DNA of 64,000 nucleotides from CALBZH01 sp964538515 (GTDB taxonomy: Bacteria; Desulfobacterota; Syntrophobacteria; Syntrophobacterales; Syntrophobacteraceae). Below are positions 54,451 to 63,873 of the stretch, in pieces. The stretch covers positions 138,449 to 202,448 of the forward strand of contig CAZIEW010000001.1 of NCBI GenBank assembly GCA_964538515.1. Reading direction: 5' to 3'. Position numbers and translations under genes: made by a program. A model generated the notes under the pieces. That model had not been told where the DNA came from, did not search any database, and saw only the letters and a list, made by a program, of their open reading frames with translations. Numbering within the stretch: the first letter of the stretch is position 1; each line of letters opens with the position of its first letter.

Positions 54451-56132
54451 GCACAGAGCCGAACAAGGTCATTTACTCCATGGTGGGCGTGAGCAAGTAT
54501 TACGACAAGAAGCCCATCCTGAAAGACATCTACTTGTCCTACTTCTACGGAGCGAAAATCGGCGTCCTGGGCTTGAACGGCTCGGGCAAGACGTCGCTTC
54601 TCAAAATCCTCGCCGGTGTCGACAAGGAATTCAACGGCAAGACGATCCTCTCGCCCGGCCACACGGTGGGTTACCTGGAACAGGAGCCTCAGCTGGATTC
54701 GTCCAAGACCGTGCGTGAGGTTGTCGAGGAAGGCGTCCAGCCGATCGTCGATCTCCTGAACGACTTCAACCAGATCAACGAGAAGTTTGCCGAGCCCATG
54801 TCCGACGAGGAAATGGAGAAGCTCCTGGAACGGCAGAGCGAGGTGCAGGAGAAGCTCGACGCCGTCAACGCCTGGGATTTGGATTCACGGCTGGAGATGG
54901 CCATGGACGCACTGCGCTGCCCGCCGGGTGACACACCCGTCAGCGTCCTTTCCGGCGGAGAAAAGCGCCGTGTGGCCCTGTGCAGGCTCCTGCTGCAGGA
55001 GCCCGACATTCTGCTCCTCGACGAGCCCACGAACCACCTGGATGCGGAAACCGTCGCGTGGCTCGAGCATCACCTGCAGCGCTACCCGGGCACCATCATC
55101 GCGGTGACCCACGACCGCTATTTTCTCGACAACGTTGCCGGGTGGATCCTGGAGCTGGACCGCGGCCAGGGGATTCCGTGGCAGGGGAACTACTCGTCGT
55201 GGCTTGAACAGAAGCAGGCCCGGCTCAAGAACGAGGAGAAGGCCGAATCCGAGCGCCAGCGCACCCTCGATCGCGAGCTGGAATGGATCCGCATGTCCCC
55301 CAAGGGCAGGCACGCCAAATCCAAGGCGCGCATCAATGCGTACGAAAACCTGCTCAAACAGGACACGGAAAAATCCATCCAGGAGCTCGAAATCTACATC
55401 CCGCCCGGACCTCGCCTGGGCGACGTGGTGATCGAAGCCCACAACGTGACCAAGTCCTACGGCGACAACATCCTCATGGAGGGGATGAGCTTCTCCCTGC
55501 CGCCCGGCGGGATCGTCGGCGTGATCGGGCCCAACGGCGCCGGCAAGACAACGCTCTTCCGAATGCTCACCGGGGAAGAGCAGCCCGATGCGGGATCGTT
55601 CCGCATCGGAGACACCGTGAAGCTCGCTTACGTGGAGCAAAGCCGTGACGCTCTGAGCCCGGAAAAAGCTGTGTGGGAAGTCATCAGCGACGGCGAGGAC
55701 ACGATCCAGCTTGGCGATCGACAGGTTAAAGCGCGCGCCTACGCCGCCCGCTTCAACTTCACGGGAGCCGACCAGCAGAAGAAGGTCGGCCTGCTCTCCG
55801 GGGGCGAGCGCAACCGGGTTCACCTCGCCCGCATGTTAAAAGCGGGCGCCAATGTCATTCTGCTCGACGAGCCGACCAACGACCTGGACGTGAACACTAT
55901 GCGGGCACTCGAAGAGGCGCTGTTGAACTTCGCGGGATGCGCCGTGGTGATCAGCCACGACCGCTGGTTCCTCGACCGGATCGCCACCCACATTCTGGCC
56001 TTCGAAGGGGAAAGCACCGTGGTCTGGTTCGAAGGGAACTACTCGGACTACGAAGCGGATCGCAAACGACGGTTGGGAGCCGCCGCCGACCAACCGCACC
56101 GCATCAAGTACCGGCACTTGACACGGGCATAG
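54447..56132 (+). CDS. ettA: Energy-dependent translational throttle protein EttA (ABC-F)
   Basis: 561 residues, two ABC domains. First: GLNGSGKTSLLKILAGV, LSGGEKRRVALCRLL, LLLDEPTNHLD. Second: GPNGAGKTTLFRMLTG, LSGGERNRVHLARML, ILLDEPTNDLD. No membrane span. The EttA arm insert follows the first Walker A (YLEQEPQLDSSKTVREVV). It gates ribosomal entry into elongation according to ADP/ATP ratio. ATG overlaps the previous stop (ATGA), so expression is coupled to the PEP-synthase-like gene. Confidence 0.95.
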   Translation: MSTEPNKVIYSMVGVSKYYDKKPILKDIYLSYFYGAKIGVLGLNGSGKTSLLKILAGVDKEFNGKTILSPGHTVGYLEQEPQLDSSKTVREVVEEGVQPIVDLLNDFNQINEKFAEPMSDEEMEKLLERQSEVQEKLDAVNAWDLDSRLEMAMDALRCPPGDTPVSVLSGGEKRRVALCRLLLQEPDILLLDEPTNHLDAETVAWLEHHLQRYPGTIIAVTHDRYFLDNVAGWILELDRGQGIPWQGNYSSWLEQKQARLKNEEKAESERQRTLDRELEWIRMSPKGRHAKSKARINAYENLLKQDTEKSIQELEIYIPPGPRLGDVVIEAHNVTKSYGDNILMEGMSFSLPPGGIVGVIGPNGAGKTTLFRMLTGEEQPDAGSFRIGDTVKLAYVEQSRDALSPEKAVWEVISDGEDTIQLGDRQVKARAYAARFNFTGADQQKKVGLLSGGERNRVHLARMLKAGANVILLDEPTNDLDVNTMRALEEALLNFAGCAVVISHDRWFLDRIATHILAFEGESTVVWFEGNYSDYEADRKRRLGAAADQPHRIKYRHLTRA

Positions 56133-56181
56133 GGGCGGGAGTCATAACCACTCGAACCATCCAGGATAACCTGGCTCACTC

Positions 56182-56290
56182 GGTAGCGCCGCCTTCCCTG
56201 GCGGCGCCTCGTTCAGACAGCGAGCACCCCAACCCGCCATTCGCCGCCGTGGAAAGCGGCGCTACCGTGAGACGTCATTCCGGCACGTCT
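56182..56290. repeat. Composite palindromic repeat
   Basis: An outer pair GGTAGCGCCGCC (56182) and GGCGGTAGCGCC-complementary GCGGCGCTACC (ending 56265) encloses two inner hairpins. The right unit TCGCCGCCGTGGAAAGCGGCGCTACC (56241-56266) recurs at 38608-38633. A GTCATTCCGGC end of the other repeat family follows at about 56273. It fills the gap between the convergent ettA and metallophosphoesterase genes. Confidence 0.6.
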
Positions 56291-56326
56291 CTGGCCGAAA
56301 TCCATGTCTCCTTTCGGGAAATCCCC

Positions 56327-57205
56327 TCAGGGCTTCGGATCGAGCAGCAACTCCGCCGTGCCGATCGGATCCCCCGTATCGAAGCACAGCGCCCGGAGAA
56401 CGTCCCGCTGCTGGCCGACGTTGAACGCCGGCACCGAGCCGAAGCGCTCCATGATGGAGCCCGTCTCCATCGGCGATTCGTGGATGTGGCCGTGGAGACT
56501 TGCCACGAGCCGACCGCGCTCCGCCCAGCGCTCGATGAATCGCCTCACCGCGCGGCTTCCCACGTGGCCCCCGTGCAAGGTGCGATCCAGTGCCGTCCCC
56601 CTTGGTGGGCAGTGGCTGACGAATAGAAACCGGGAAGTCGCCCATTCAGCGGTTTCCAGGCGTGTCGAAAGCGCATCCAGGTCGTCTTCGATCGTCTCTG
56701 CGACCGCATGCAGGCTCACCGCCGTCTCAACGCCCCCCGCCGTTATCGAGCCCTCCAACCGCACCCCCCAATCGCGCAGACCATTTTCGTCCCTGCAATC
56801 GGGCCTTTCGCGGTCTTTGATACGAAATGGTGTCGGATTGACGCTCATGTACCCCGCAACGGCCAAGTCCGCCCCGATCGGGACGATCTTCATGTGCAGC
56901 AGCGAAAAGTCGCGCCCATCCCGTTCCTGCAGCAGGGGCAGCGCCGCGGCGATGTCGTCGTTCCCCAGGTCGAGAAAGACACGTGTTTCAGGACACATCC
57001 GACAAAATGCCTCGACACGGGGAAGCAGCCTGTCCCGGACCCAGTTGCAGTGCGGTTGGATGGATTCTTGAATCGACTTGCGCCAGGCAGGAATCAGGTC
57101 TCCCCCGAGGATGGCGGCACCCGGACGCATGAGCGCCGCCAGGCGCAGAAATCGATCCAGATGAGCCGGATGGACGTGCGTGTCCGCGGCAAAGAGCACC
57201 TTCAC
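56327..57205 (-). CDS. Metallophosphoesterase (calcineurin-like)
   Basis: 292 residues. Metal-site motifs: LFAADTHVHPAHLDRF, AILGGDLIP, FLDLGNDD (GNxD in place of GNHE), SHCPPRG and LHGHIHESP. The fold hydrolyses phosphate mono- or diesters; the substrate is unknown. Its GTG start overlaps the stop of the SYLF gene (GTGA), so the two are coupled. Confidence 0.9.
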   Translation of the reverse strand: MKVLFAADTHVHPAHLDRFLRLAALMRPGAAILGGDLIPAWRKSIQESIQPHCNWVRDRLLPRVEAFCRMCPETRVFLDLGNDDIAAALPLLQERDGRDFSLLHMKIVPIGADLAVAGYMSVNPTPFRIKDRERPDCRDENGLRDWGVRLEGSITAGGVETAVSLHAVAETIEDDLDALSTRLETAEWATSRFLFVSHCPPRGTALDRTLHGGHVGSRAVRRFIERWAERGRLVASLHGHIHESPMETGSIMERFGSVPAFNVGQQRDVLRALCFDTGDPIGTAELLLDPKP

Positions 57206-57900
57206 GGCTGTTGCCCCGAATACGAGCGCAATGTCCTCTTCAGCTCGTCCACCACGGGCGGAACCTGCATGTCGTAAGTCCGGAAGATCTGCATGGGGAG
57301 GATGGCCGGCCTGCTGTAGAAGGTCTCATTGGCATCGTAGTCGACCTGCAGAGCCGCTCCCTCGACCGAAAGCCCGGCAAAAAGGCCTCGGCTCCTGGAA
57401 TAAGAGAGGATTTCGGCAGAGAAGGTCACATCGGTTTCGGCAGAAGCGTGACGTCCCACCGGACCGGCTGCCACGGACGCGTCGGCCCCCAGAGTGAACT
57501 TGCCGCTCGTGATGGCATCCAGACTGCGGATAGTTCTGAAAACAAGAATGATATCCGTAGATTGCGCCCCGATCTGCCAACCGATACTTCCCCCGATGAG
57601 CGTGAAAAAGACCGGGTTGCTCCACCCCTGCTGGTCGGAGCGCACCATCATGACGCCCCCGCCATAGCGCGCCCCCAAGATGAAGCCCGCCTTCAGGAGT
57701 CCTGGAAAGATCGCAATGCCGTAAGCCGAGCGCAGGAGAGAGTCGGGAATTCCCCCCTCGGGGATGGACATGATTTCGTTCAGCACCTGCATCGATTGGT
57801 AGACTTTGGCTGTTTCTTTGTGCTGCGCCTGCGCGGCCGAAGGGCTTAAACCGAGCACACAACCCAAAACCAGAGCTGAAATCTTGAACAATCGACTCAT
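57202..57900 (-). CDS. SYLF-domain lipid-binding protein, exported
   Basis: 232 residues. Signal peptide (ISALVLGCVLGLSPSAAQA) then a SYLF (Ysc84-like) domain: IPDSLLRSAYGIAIFPGLLKAGFILG, GGGVMMVRSDQQGWSNPVFF, GGSIGWQIGAQSTDIILVF, FTLGADASVAAGPVGRHAS. The family binds phosphoinositide-like lipids in eukaryotes; bacterial members sit in the periplasm with unknown role. AAGGA lies nine bases before ATG 57900. Confidence 0.92.
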   Translation of the reverse strand: MSRLFKISALVLGCVLGLSPSAAQAQHKETAKVYQSMQVLNEIMSIPEGGIPDSLLRSAYGIAIFPGLLKAGFILGARYGGGVMMVRSDQQGWSNPVFFTLIGGSIGWQIGAQSTDIILVFRTIRSLDAITSGKFTLGADASVAAGPVGRHASAETDVTFSAEILSYSRSRGLFAGLSVEGAALQVDYDANETFYSRPAILPMQIFRTYDMQVPPVVDELKRTLRSYSGQQP

Positions 57901-57909
57901 ATGGCCCAT

Positions 57910-58366
57910 TCCTTTGACGGGGTGTTCGACAGGAGCTCACGGACGGCACACAAAGCGCGTCCACCTGACAAGATAATGACACGAAACGGATGGGAGTTCA
58001 AATCATGTCTCGCTCGCTGCCGTTGGCCGTTTGCCCCCGGCCCACCATCGTATTCCTTCGGGCGGATCCTGGCGCAACTGCCGAGGATGGCATGAGATTT
58101 GGATCTCACCCTTTCCGAGATGATTCTTGGACGATTGCCGGACAGCAAGAAGGATGTTACACGTCAACCGGCACGGCATGCGGGTGAGCAAGCGGTAATG
58201 CACGGACAGAGAGACGATGCAAGAGACTCAAGACCTGACCAAGCGCATCCGATAAGTGGTGAAACCTGGCGAGCCCTCAAGAAATCGATCACGTGGGGAA
58301 GGGGTCCAAGGTTTCGATTCAAGCGACAACAGAGCGATCGAGCGAAATGAAAGAAAGGATATCCCA
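57910..58366. other. Intergenic region without a convincing gene
   Basis: 457 bases between the divergent SYLF gene and a 48-codon small gene. Several short frames of 60-85 codons exist on both strands, but none has a family-like sequence or good ribosome site. The promoter of the SYLF gene should lie at its left end; no clear box pair was found. Confidence 0.4.
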
Positions 58367-58513
58367 ATGTCGACACTGGCCGGCTATTTGTTGCTTCTGG
58401 GCGTATTGTTCTACTTGGAGGAATGGAGCAGCGAAAATCCCAGCTTTCTGCGCGCGGCCATCTTCGGGTGCGCCGTGATCGAAAGCACCCTCGCGATGGC
58501 GTTCGGGGCTTGA
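58367..58513 (+). CDS. Small membrane protein, 48 residues
   Basis: From ATG 58367 (AAGGA eight bases upstream): a hydrophobic N-terminal helix LAGYLLLLGVLFYLEEW, a short polar turn SSENPSFLR and a second helix AAIFGCAVIESTLAMAFGA. Two-helix miniproteins of this size are often missed. The evidence is only the translation signal and the regular hydrophobic pattern. No relatives were recognised. 273 bases without features follow. Confidence 0.45.
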   Translation: MSTLAGYLLLLGVLFYLEEWSSENPSFLRAAIFGCAVIESTLAMAFGA

Positions 58514-58786
58514 CGGCCCCACCCCACCAAGACAAAGACCCCACGACTTGGTCCTTGTCGACCCGCGAGAACCCTTGCTCCATGGCGGCACTCGCAACCC
58601 AGCAACAAGACAACCCATGGTCCGTGATCGTTCCAAGCAGCAAGCGGTGCTCGGAACGACCACGATCAGCAGGAAATCTCCCAAGTGATCGTCCCCAAAA
58701 GGCTGCTCCAACAGGCCGTGGAGAATGGCCCGCCGTACCGGCACGGGACGCCTCACTTCGCAAGGAGCGATGAGAGGACGTCCGGT

Positions 58787-60019
58787 TCAAGGCTCCGTTC
58801 GCTCGCCTGAAACCTGGAACGCTCGCATGAAGCGTCTGTCAACATAGTCCTTCAGCAGGAACACCCAGCGCCCCTGAAAGGCCCAGCCTCGTTTGCACAA
58901 GATCCCCCGTCCGTCCCCCAGGCTCAGGATCAGCATGTAGTGCTTTTTCGGAACGAAGGGGCGCATGCGTCGTCCCTCGAGAGCCGCAAGCAGGTTGTGC
59001 CGCAGCACCCGGCTCTGCCCCACCGCATGGACTCCCACCTTGGCAAGATGGTAGCCGTTCACGCTAACGCAATCACCGCCGCCGAACAGGTCAGGATGGG
59101 CCACGGATCGAAGATCCTCATCCACGCGAAGGCTGCCGTCTTCGGTCACCGGAAGGCCCGATTCTCGAAAGATTTCAGGGGGACGAATCCCTGAGGCCAG
59201 AAAGGCGACATCATACGGAGTGTCCGTGCCGTCCGAGAACCTCACGTGAGCGCTTTCCATCGAAGCCATCCGGACGTGCTCCCGAACCCTTATACCGCGG
59301 GCTGAGAACGACTCGAGTGCGAGACGCCTCGCCCGGGCGGGAAACTTCTCCAGAATGGCCCGACTGCTGATCAAGGAGATCCGCGCCGTTATTCGATGCT
59401 CGTTGGCCAACCGCCAGGCGTTCCCCGCAAGCTCGATCCCCGCCGGCCCCCCGCCGATAATGACGATCTCGATCCCACGTTCCCGTGCAAGGTCAAGAAT
59501 CGCCCGGCGGGCCGTGAGGAGATTGATGATCGGCTTCACGGGAAAAACACGCGCCGGCGTCGGATCAAGGCCGTCCAGTGCTCTGTCAGCCATGTTCCGC
59601 AAGGCACACCCCCCTTTGATTCCCCCCTCGAGGGGGGATGGTGGGGTGTTCTCTTGCCCGGCATGACTTCTTTGGCGGCGTACTGGCACGACTTCGCTCC
59701 CCAGATTGAACGAAGCCACATCGTAGGGCACCGATCGTCCGTCGGCCAGGATCGCGGCGCGACTTCCCGGATCGATGCGCGTGACACGGCCCTCGATGAA
59801 GCTGCCTCCCCCGCGCTCAACCATCTTCCCCACATTGAAGCGCGCCTCCTGGGGCCGGTAGAGTCCCGAGAGCAGCCCAGGCCCCATCCCGGAATAGTAA
59901 TGGTAGGTCGATGGATTGATAAGAGTCACCCGGTGGCCTCGGCTCACGTAGCCGCCGATCCCCTTGAGTGTGGCAAGGTGCGCGTGACCGCCCCCGACGA
60001 GAACCAGATGGCCGCCCAT
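58787..60019 (-). CDS. FAD/NAD(P)-dependent oxidoreductase (NDH-2/SQR-like)
   Basis: 410 residues, two Rossmann folds. The FAD loop reads LVLVGGGHAHLATLKGI, as in the domains fused to SelD in other organisms, and the NAD loop is VIIGGGPAGIELAGNAW. FGGGDCVSV is the second FAD motif. A membrane-facing C-terminus (GRWVFLLKDYVDRRFM) resembles type II NADH dehydrogenases and sulfide:quinone reductases. It probably passes electrons to quinone. A palindromic element encodes residues about 123-138 (see 59604-59651). GAGG lies six bases before ATG; the gene follows the TRAP permease by 29 bases. Confidence 0.88.
   Translation of the reverse strand: MGGHLVLVGGGHAHLATLKGIGGYVSRGHRVTLINPSTYHYYSGMGPGLLSGLYRPQEARFNVGKMVERGGGSFIEGRVTRIDPGSRAAILADGRSVPYDVASFNLGSEVVPVRRQRSHAGQENTPPSPLEGGIKGGCALRNMADRALDGLDPTPARVFPVKPIINLLTARRAILDLARERGIEIVIIGGGPAGIELAGNAWRLANEHRITARISLISSRAILEKFPARARRLALESFSARGIRVREHVRMASMESAHVRFSDGTDTPYDVAFLASGIRPPEIFRESGLPVTEDGSLRVDEDLRSVAHPDLFGGGDCVSVNGYHLAKVGVHAVGQSRVLRHNLLAALEGRRMRPFVPKKHYMLILSLGDGRGILCKRGWAFQGRWVFLLKDYVDRRFMRAFQVSGERTEP
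59604..59651. repeat. Palindromic element inside a coding sequence
   Basis: A perfect 18-base palindrome TCCCCCCTCGAGGGGGGA (59621-59638) is flanked by CACACCCCCCTTTGAT and TGGTGGGGTGTTC, which themselves are nearly complementary. Such CCCCTC/GAGGGG elements are common between genes. Here it lies in frame in the oxidoreductase gene and encodes TPPSPLEGGIKGGC. Confidence 0.8.
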
Positions 60020-60048
60020 GAAACCCTCTTTGATTCATCTCGACGTTT

Positions 60049-61845
60049 TCAGATGTAGCCCAGCAGCCGGAGCATCCCGAGCGAGAGCGGCGGGATGTAG
60101 GTGATCAGCAAGACCCCGACGCCCAGGATCAACACGAAGGGCAGCACATGCTTGTACAAGGAAGCGAGCGGCTTATGGAACCGGGATGACGACAACAGCA
60201 GGTTCAGCCCGACCGGCGGAAAGAGGAAGCCCAGCTCCAGGTTGGCCAGGAAGATGATACCCAGATGGACCGGGTGGATCCCGAAGGCGGTCCCGAGCGG
60301 GATCACCAGCGGGGTCAGCACGATGATGGCCGAGAAGATCTCGAGGACACTTCCCAGCACCAGCAGAACGACGTTCAGCACGAGCAGAAAGACGAGGGGC
60401 GAGTGGATGTGCGTCTCGACGCTCCGGAGCAGTTGATCGGGGATCTGCGCGTCCACGAGGTAACTGGTGAGTCCCATGGCGCAGCTGAGCAGAAGCAGCA
60501 CGGCACCGACGAGGGCGCCGGCCTTCACCAGCACGCGCGGCAGCTGGCGCAGCGGATGGATGTCGCGCCGAATGAAACAGGCGATCAGCATGGTGTAGGC
60601 GCAGGCAAACGCGGAGGTCTCCAGCAGCGAGGCGAGCCCCGTCCCGAAGAGCAGCACGATCGCAAGCGGGATGGACAGCTCCCACTTGGCTTCCCAGGCT
60701 GCGGCCAGGGCTTCCTTCCAGACAAACGGCTGTCGCGCCTTGTCGATCTGGAGGCCCGTGTGGATGGCGTAGCCCACCACCAGCAGAAAGAGCACGAGCC
60801 CCGGCACCATGCCTCCGATGAACAGCTGGTCCGCAGGGATCCCGGCCACCACGCTGTACAGGATTACGGCCAGACACGGGGGCCAAAGCAGCCCCAGACT
60901 CCCGGCCGCCGTGACCAGGCCCAACGAAAACCGTTCCGTATAGCCGTCCTCGAGGAGCATCGGGTAGACCAGCCCCCCCAGCGCGATGATCGTGACCCCG
61001 GAGCCTCCGGTGAGGGACGTGAAAAGCGCGCAGACGGCCGCGACCAGAATCCCGACCCCTCCAGGCATGAAGCCGAAGAGAGCCCGGAAGAGGCGCACGA
61101 GCCGGTGGGGTGCCTGCGTGTCGGCAAGGACAAAGCCGGTGGCCGTGAGAAGCGGGATGGCGGGCAGCGTCGGGGACGCGATGAGGCGATAGATTTCAGC
61201 CGTAACGGCCGATACCGGGGTGGCTTCCCTCCAGAACAGGATCATCCCGATGCCGGCCATGGCCGCAAAGACGGGCGAGCCCAGCAGCGTCGCCGCGATC
61301 AAGAGGGCACACAGCAGCCAGACCAAGGGGTCCGACGAGGAGATCCATCCCAGTCCGAACACCGCCCCCACGACCAGGACGACGCCGAGCCGCCCGAGCC
61401 AGCTCCGAGACGATGAGACCACGTAACTCAAGGCCATCAATCCGAGAGCGAGCGGCATGACGCTCTCGCTGATCCAAAGCGGCAGGCCGAAGGAAAGCAT
61501 CTGCCCCTGCTCCCGCTCGGCCAGCACCACGCAGACGCTCGAATAGGTCAGGACAGCCGAAACGGACGCCACCGCGCACGCGGCGACGTATTCGGCCACG
61601 CGCCGCCCGTTTCCCTGGGGCAGCAGCGCCGCCGTCGAAAGGGTCAGGTGGCTGCTCGTCCAGGTGGCGAGCAGTCCTCCCAGAAACGCCAGGTAAAAGG
61701 TGAGCTGCTGGGTATAGGTGGAGGACCCCGGGATGTGAAAGCCGGCAAGAGGACGTCCCAGAAAGTCGATGAGGGGCATCGCGGTGAGCAGCAGGAAGGC
61801 CAGGACGAGCACCCCCTTCCCGATGCCCTCGATGAGCGCGCGCAC
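60049..61845 (-). CDS. dctQM: TRAP transporter DctQ-DctM fusion permease
   Basis: 598 residues. The first ~160 residues form a DctQ-like four-helix module (FLLLTAMPLIDFLGRPLAG, STYTQQLTFYLAFLGGLLAT). The rest is the DctM permease of about 12 helices (GVGILVAAVCALFTSLTGGS, GLLWPPCLAVILYSVVAGIP, GFLFPPVGLNLLLSSSRF). It couples Na+ entry to uptake of an organic acid bound by DctP. GTG 61845 is chosen with GGGAA about seven bases upstream; TTG 61851 overlaps the dctP stop. Confidence 0.92.
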   Translation of the reverse strand: MRALIEGIGKGVLVLAFLLLTAMPLIDFLGRPLAGFHIPGSSTYTQQLTFYLAFLGGLLATWTSSHLTLSTAALLPQGNGRRVAEYVAACAVASVSAVLTYSSVCVVLAEREQGQMLSFGLPLWISESVMPLALGLMALSYVVSSSRSWLGRLGVVLVVGAVFGLGWISSSDPLVWLLCALLIAATLLGSPVFAAMAGIGMILFWREATPVSAVTAEIYRLIASPTLPAIPLLTATGFVLADTQAPHRLVRLFRALFGFMPGGVGILVAAVCALFTSLTGGSGVTIIALGGLVYPMLLEDGYTERFSLGLVTAAGSLGLLWPPCLAVILYSVVAGIPADQLFIGGMVPGLVLFLLVVGYAIHTGLQIDKARQPFVWKEALAAAWEAKWELSIPLAIVLLFGTGLASLLETSAFACAYTMLIACFIRRDIHPLRQLPRVLVKAGALVGAVLLLLSCAMGLTSYLVDAQIPDQLLRSVETHIHSPLVFLLVLNVVLLVLGSVLEIFSAIIVLTPLVIPLGTAFGIHPVHLGIIFLANLELGFLFPPVGLNLLLSSSRFHKPLASLYKHVLPFVLILGVGVLLITYIPPLSLGMLRLLGYI

Positions 61846-61847
61846 GT

Positions 61848-62878
61848 TCAATTCCCGCTGCCCTTACCCGCCTGCTTGCGGCACTGGTCGCGCAGCTTGA
61901 GCACCGCATCGAGGTATTTTTCGGGCAGATAGCTCCCACGGACTTTCGGCAGGACCCCGTCGATGAGCTGTCGCCACTGGGCAATGGCCGCCGCATCCAC
62001 GGGAACCACCTTCACGCCCTGCTGCTTGAGAACCTCAATGTCCTTGGCCTCGGACTGCCGGGAGAACTCGCTGAGACGCTTGCAGGCACCCACGGCGGCC
62101 TCCTTCATGGCCGGACGCACGTCCGCCGGGATCTNNNNNNNNNNACCACGATCCCCCCGAGGAGCACCGCCCATTTGAGGTCGCACATGTGGTCGACCTG
62201 TTTGTACCATTGCAGCAGCTCGACGCCTTGGACGGTCGAAGTCACGGCATTCACCAGCCCCGTCTGGAGGGCCGTCGAGATCTCGGTGGAAGGGAGCGGC
62301 ACGGGGTTGAAGCCGGCCTTTTTCCACAGCTCCACGTACTGGTCATCCCCGGCCCACACGAACATCTTGAGCTGCTTCATGTCCTCGGGCGTTCGTACGG
62401 GGGATTTCGTGAAAAAGTGCGCCCACCCGGCGTCCGTCCATCCGAGCAGGATGAAGCCCTTCGCTTCGAGCTCCTTTTCGATCTGAGGTCCGATCTGCTG
62501 CCGCACGCAGTCCAGCTCGCCGTAGTCAGCGAATGCCATCGGCAATTGGATGGCCAGAGCGCTGCGATCGATGTCGCTGAGGCCCGTGCCGCTCAGAAGC
62601 CCCGCGTTGAGCGTCCCAAGCCGCATCTTCCGGACGACATCGCCGTCGTCTCCGGCAACCCCTCCCGCGTAGAGTCGGAAAGCGACCCGCCCGTTGGACA
62701 CTCTCTGCCACGTCGCGCCCATCTCCTGCAGCACCTGGTGCCACTCGGACCCCTGAGGCGCAAGCGTCGCCATCTTGATCACCACTTCTTCCTTCGCCCA
62801 CGCACCATGCGCCGCAGCCAGAATGGTCACGGCCACCAGCCAAACCAGGCCCCCCTGTCTCCCCCTACGCCAGACCAC
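61848..62878 (-). CDS. dctP: TRAP transporter substrate-binding protein DctP, interrupted by an assembly gap
   Basis: About 343 codons, split by 10 N at 62135-62144. The N-terminal part has a signal peptide (LVWLVAVTILAAAHGAWA) and DctP features (IKMATLAPQGSEWHQVLQEM, GLVNAVTSTVQGVELLQWY). The C-terminal part (IPADVRPAMKEAA onward) continues the same fold, but the placeholder shifts the frame, so total length (1031 bases) is not a multiple of three. The total is already near the family's ~340 residues, so the true gap is probably short. GTG 62878 or 62881 with AAGGAGG upstream. It follows tatT by 17 bases. Confidence 0.85.
62135..62144. other. Assembly gap (10 N)
   Basis: Ten undetermined bases inside dctP. 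They break the reading frame, so neither half should be read as a pseudogene on this evidence. Confidence 0.99.
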
Positions 62879-62895
62879 CACCGCCCCTCCTTTGC

Positions 62896-63873
62896 TTACT
62901 CCACAAAAAGCCGATCCATCCGCCCGAGCAGCCAACGCGCTCGCCGCTGAGCCAGCACGTTCGCAAGCCGCTGCTCCGGCAGGCCGTTCACATCGATGGC
63001 CAGCGCCTCCTTGAGGAGCTTTTCGAACTCCGCCCGATCCTGAAGCCCCACATCCACTGTTTCGGCAAACGAAACGAGCGGCGCCCCCCGGCCCCCCTTC
63101 GACAGCTCGAGCGCGCGCTTCAGGTGCCAGCGGGCCTTCTCGACCGAGCCGCCCGCGGCCGCCGGCCGCCCCCCTTCGTACAGGATGAAGAAGTCGTGGA
63201 TTGAGCCAAGCTGATAGCCTTCATCGAGCTCGAGGGCACGTTTCATCATCGCCTCCACCAGAGGAAGTCCGGCCCCCAGCTCCGTGTCCGTCTTGTTAAG
63301 CGAAATCGCGGCTCCCCAGGCCATGGCCGTCCAGTAGAGCAGCCCCACGTCTTTCTTTTGGAACTTGTTGAGCGTCCCTTCCTGGTCCGCCCGAAGCGAC
63401 TGGATCACATCCGGGTGTATTTCCTCAAGGCCCCGGATGCCATACCCCTGGGCTCGACGGTACAGCCGCCCGGCCCGCTCGCGCAGCGCCGTCGCGCGGG
63501 CAAAATCGGTGTCTTCGACGAAATCCGCTTCCGTTTGAACGAACGCATAGGAATACTGGGTGAAGCCGCTGGTCGCGGCCAGAAGGAGCTGCTTGTGATG
63601 GGGCGATTCCGCCAGGAGGCTTTCGATCGTCTTGAGACCGAACGGCAGAGCCGCGCCAACCAGGTCTGGGTCGTCATCGGTCGCATAGACCGACGAGCCT
63701 TCGGACAAGGCATCACCCAAACTGTTGATCGCCATCCGCTTGATCGAGCATCCCGACAGCGCCAAGGCTCCCACCAACAGAAGCAGAAGGCTCAACGTGA
63801 TTCGTTCCAGGGGTGTATCGCGATTCGATCGATCAACGGACAATTTGCTCGGCTCGGGCATCGCTGGGACCAT
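62896..63873 (-). CDS. TRAP-associated TPR lipoprotein TatT
   Basis: About 325 residues. A lipoprotein signal (LSLLLLLVGALALSGCS, lipobox LSGC) is followed by a helical TPR-like body (ATALRERAGRLYRRAQGYG, ALELDEGYQLGSIHDFFILYEGGR, EKARWHLKRALELSKG). This matches the TatT component of TPR-protein-associated TRAP transporters (TPATs), whose TPR trimer binds the DctP-type protein in the periplasm. It is anchored on the outer leaflet of the inner membrane or on the outer membrane. The start is ATG 63873 or 63861. First gene of a tatT-dctP-dctQM-oxidoreductase unit. Confidence 0.9.
   Translation of the reverse strand: MVPAMPEPSKLSVDRSNRDTPLERITLSLLLLLVGALALSGCSIKRMAINSLGDALSEGSSVYATDDDPDLVGAALPFGLKTIESLLAESPHHKQLLLAATSGFTQYSYAFVQTEADFVEDTDFARATALRERAGRLYRRAQGYGIRGLEEIHPDVIQSLRADQEGTLNKFQKKDVGLLYWTAMAWGAAISLNKTDTELGAGLPLVEAMMKRALELDEGYQLGSIHDFFILYEGGRPAAAGGSVEKARWHLKRALELSKGGRGAPLVSFAETVDVGLQDRAEFEKLLKEALAIDVNGLPEQRLANVLAQRRARWLLGRMDRLFVE

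Noticed and set aside
61848..62878. dctP as a pseudogene with frameshift
   Set aside because: The frame change occurs exactly at the 10 N placeholder, so it reflects an assembly gap.
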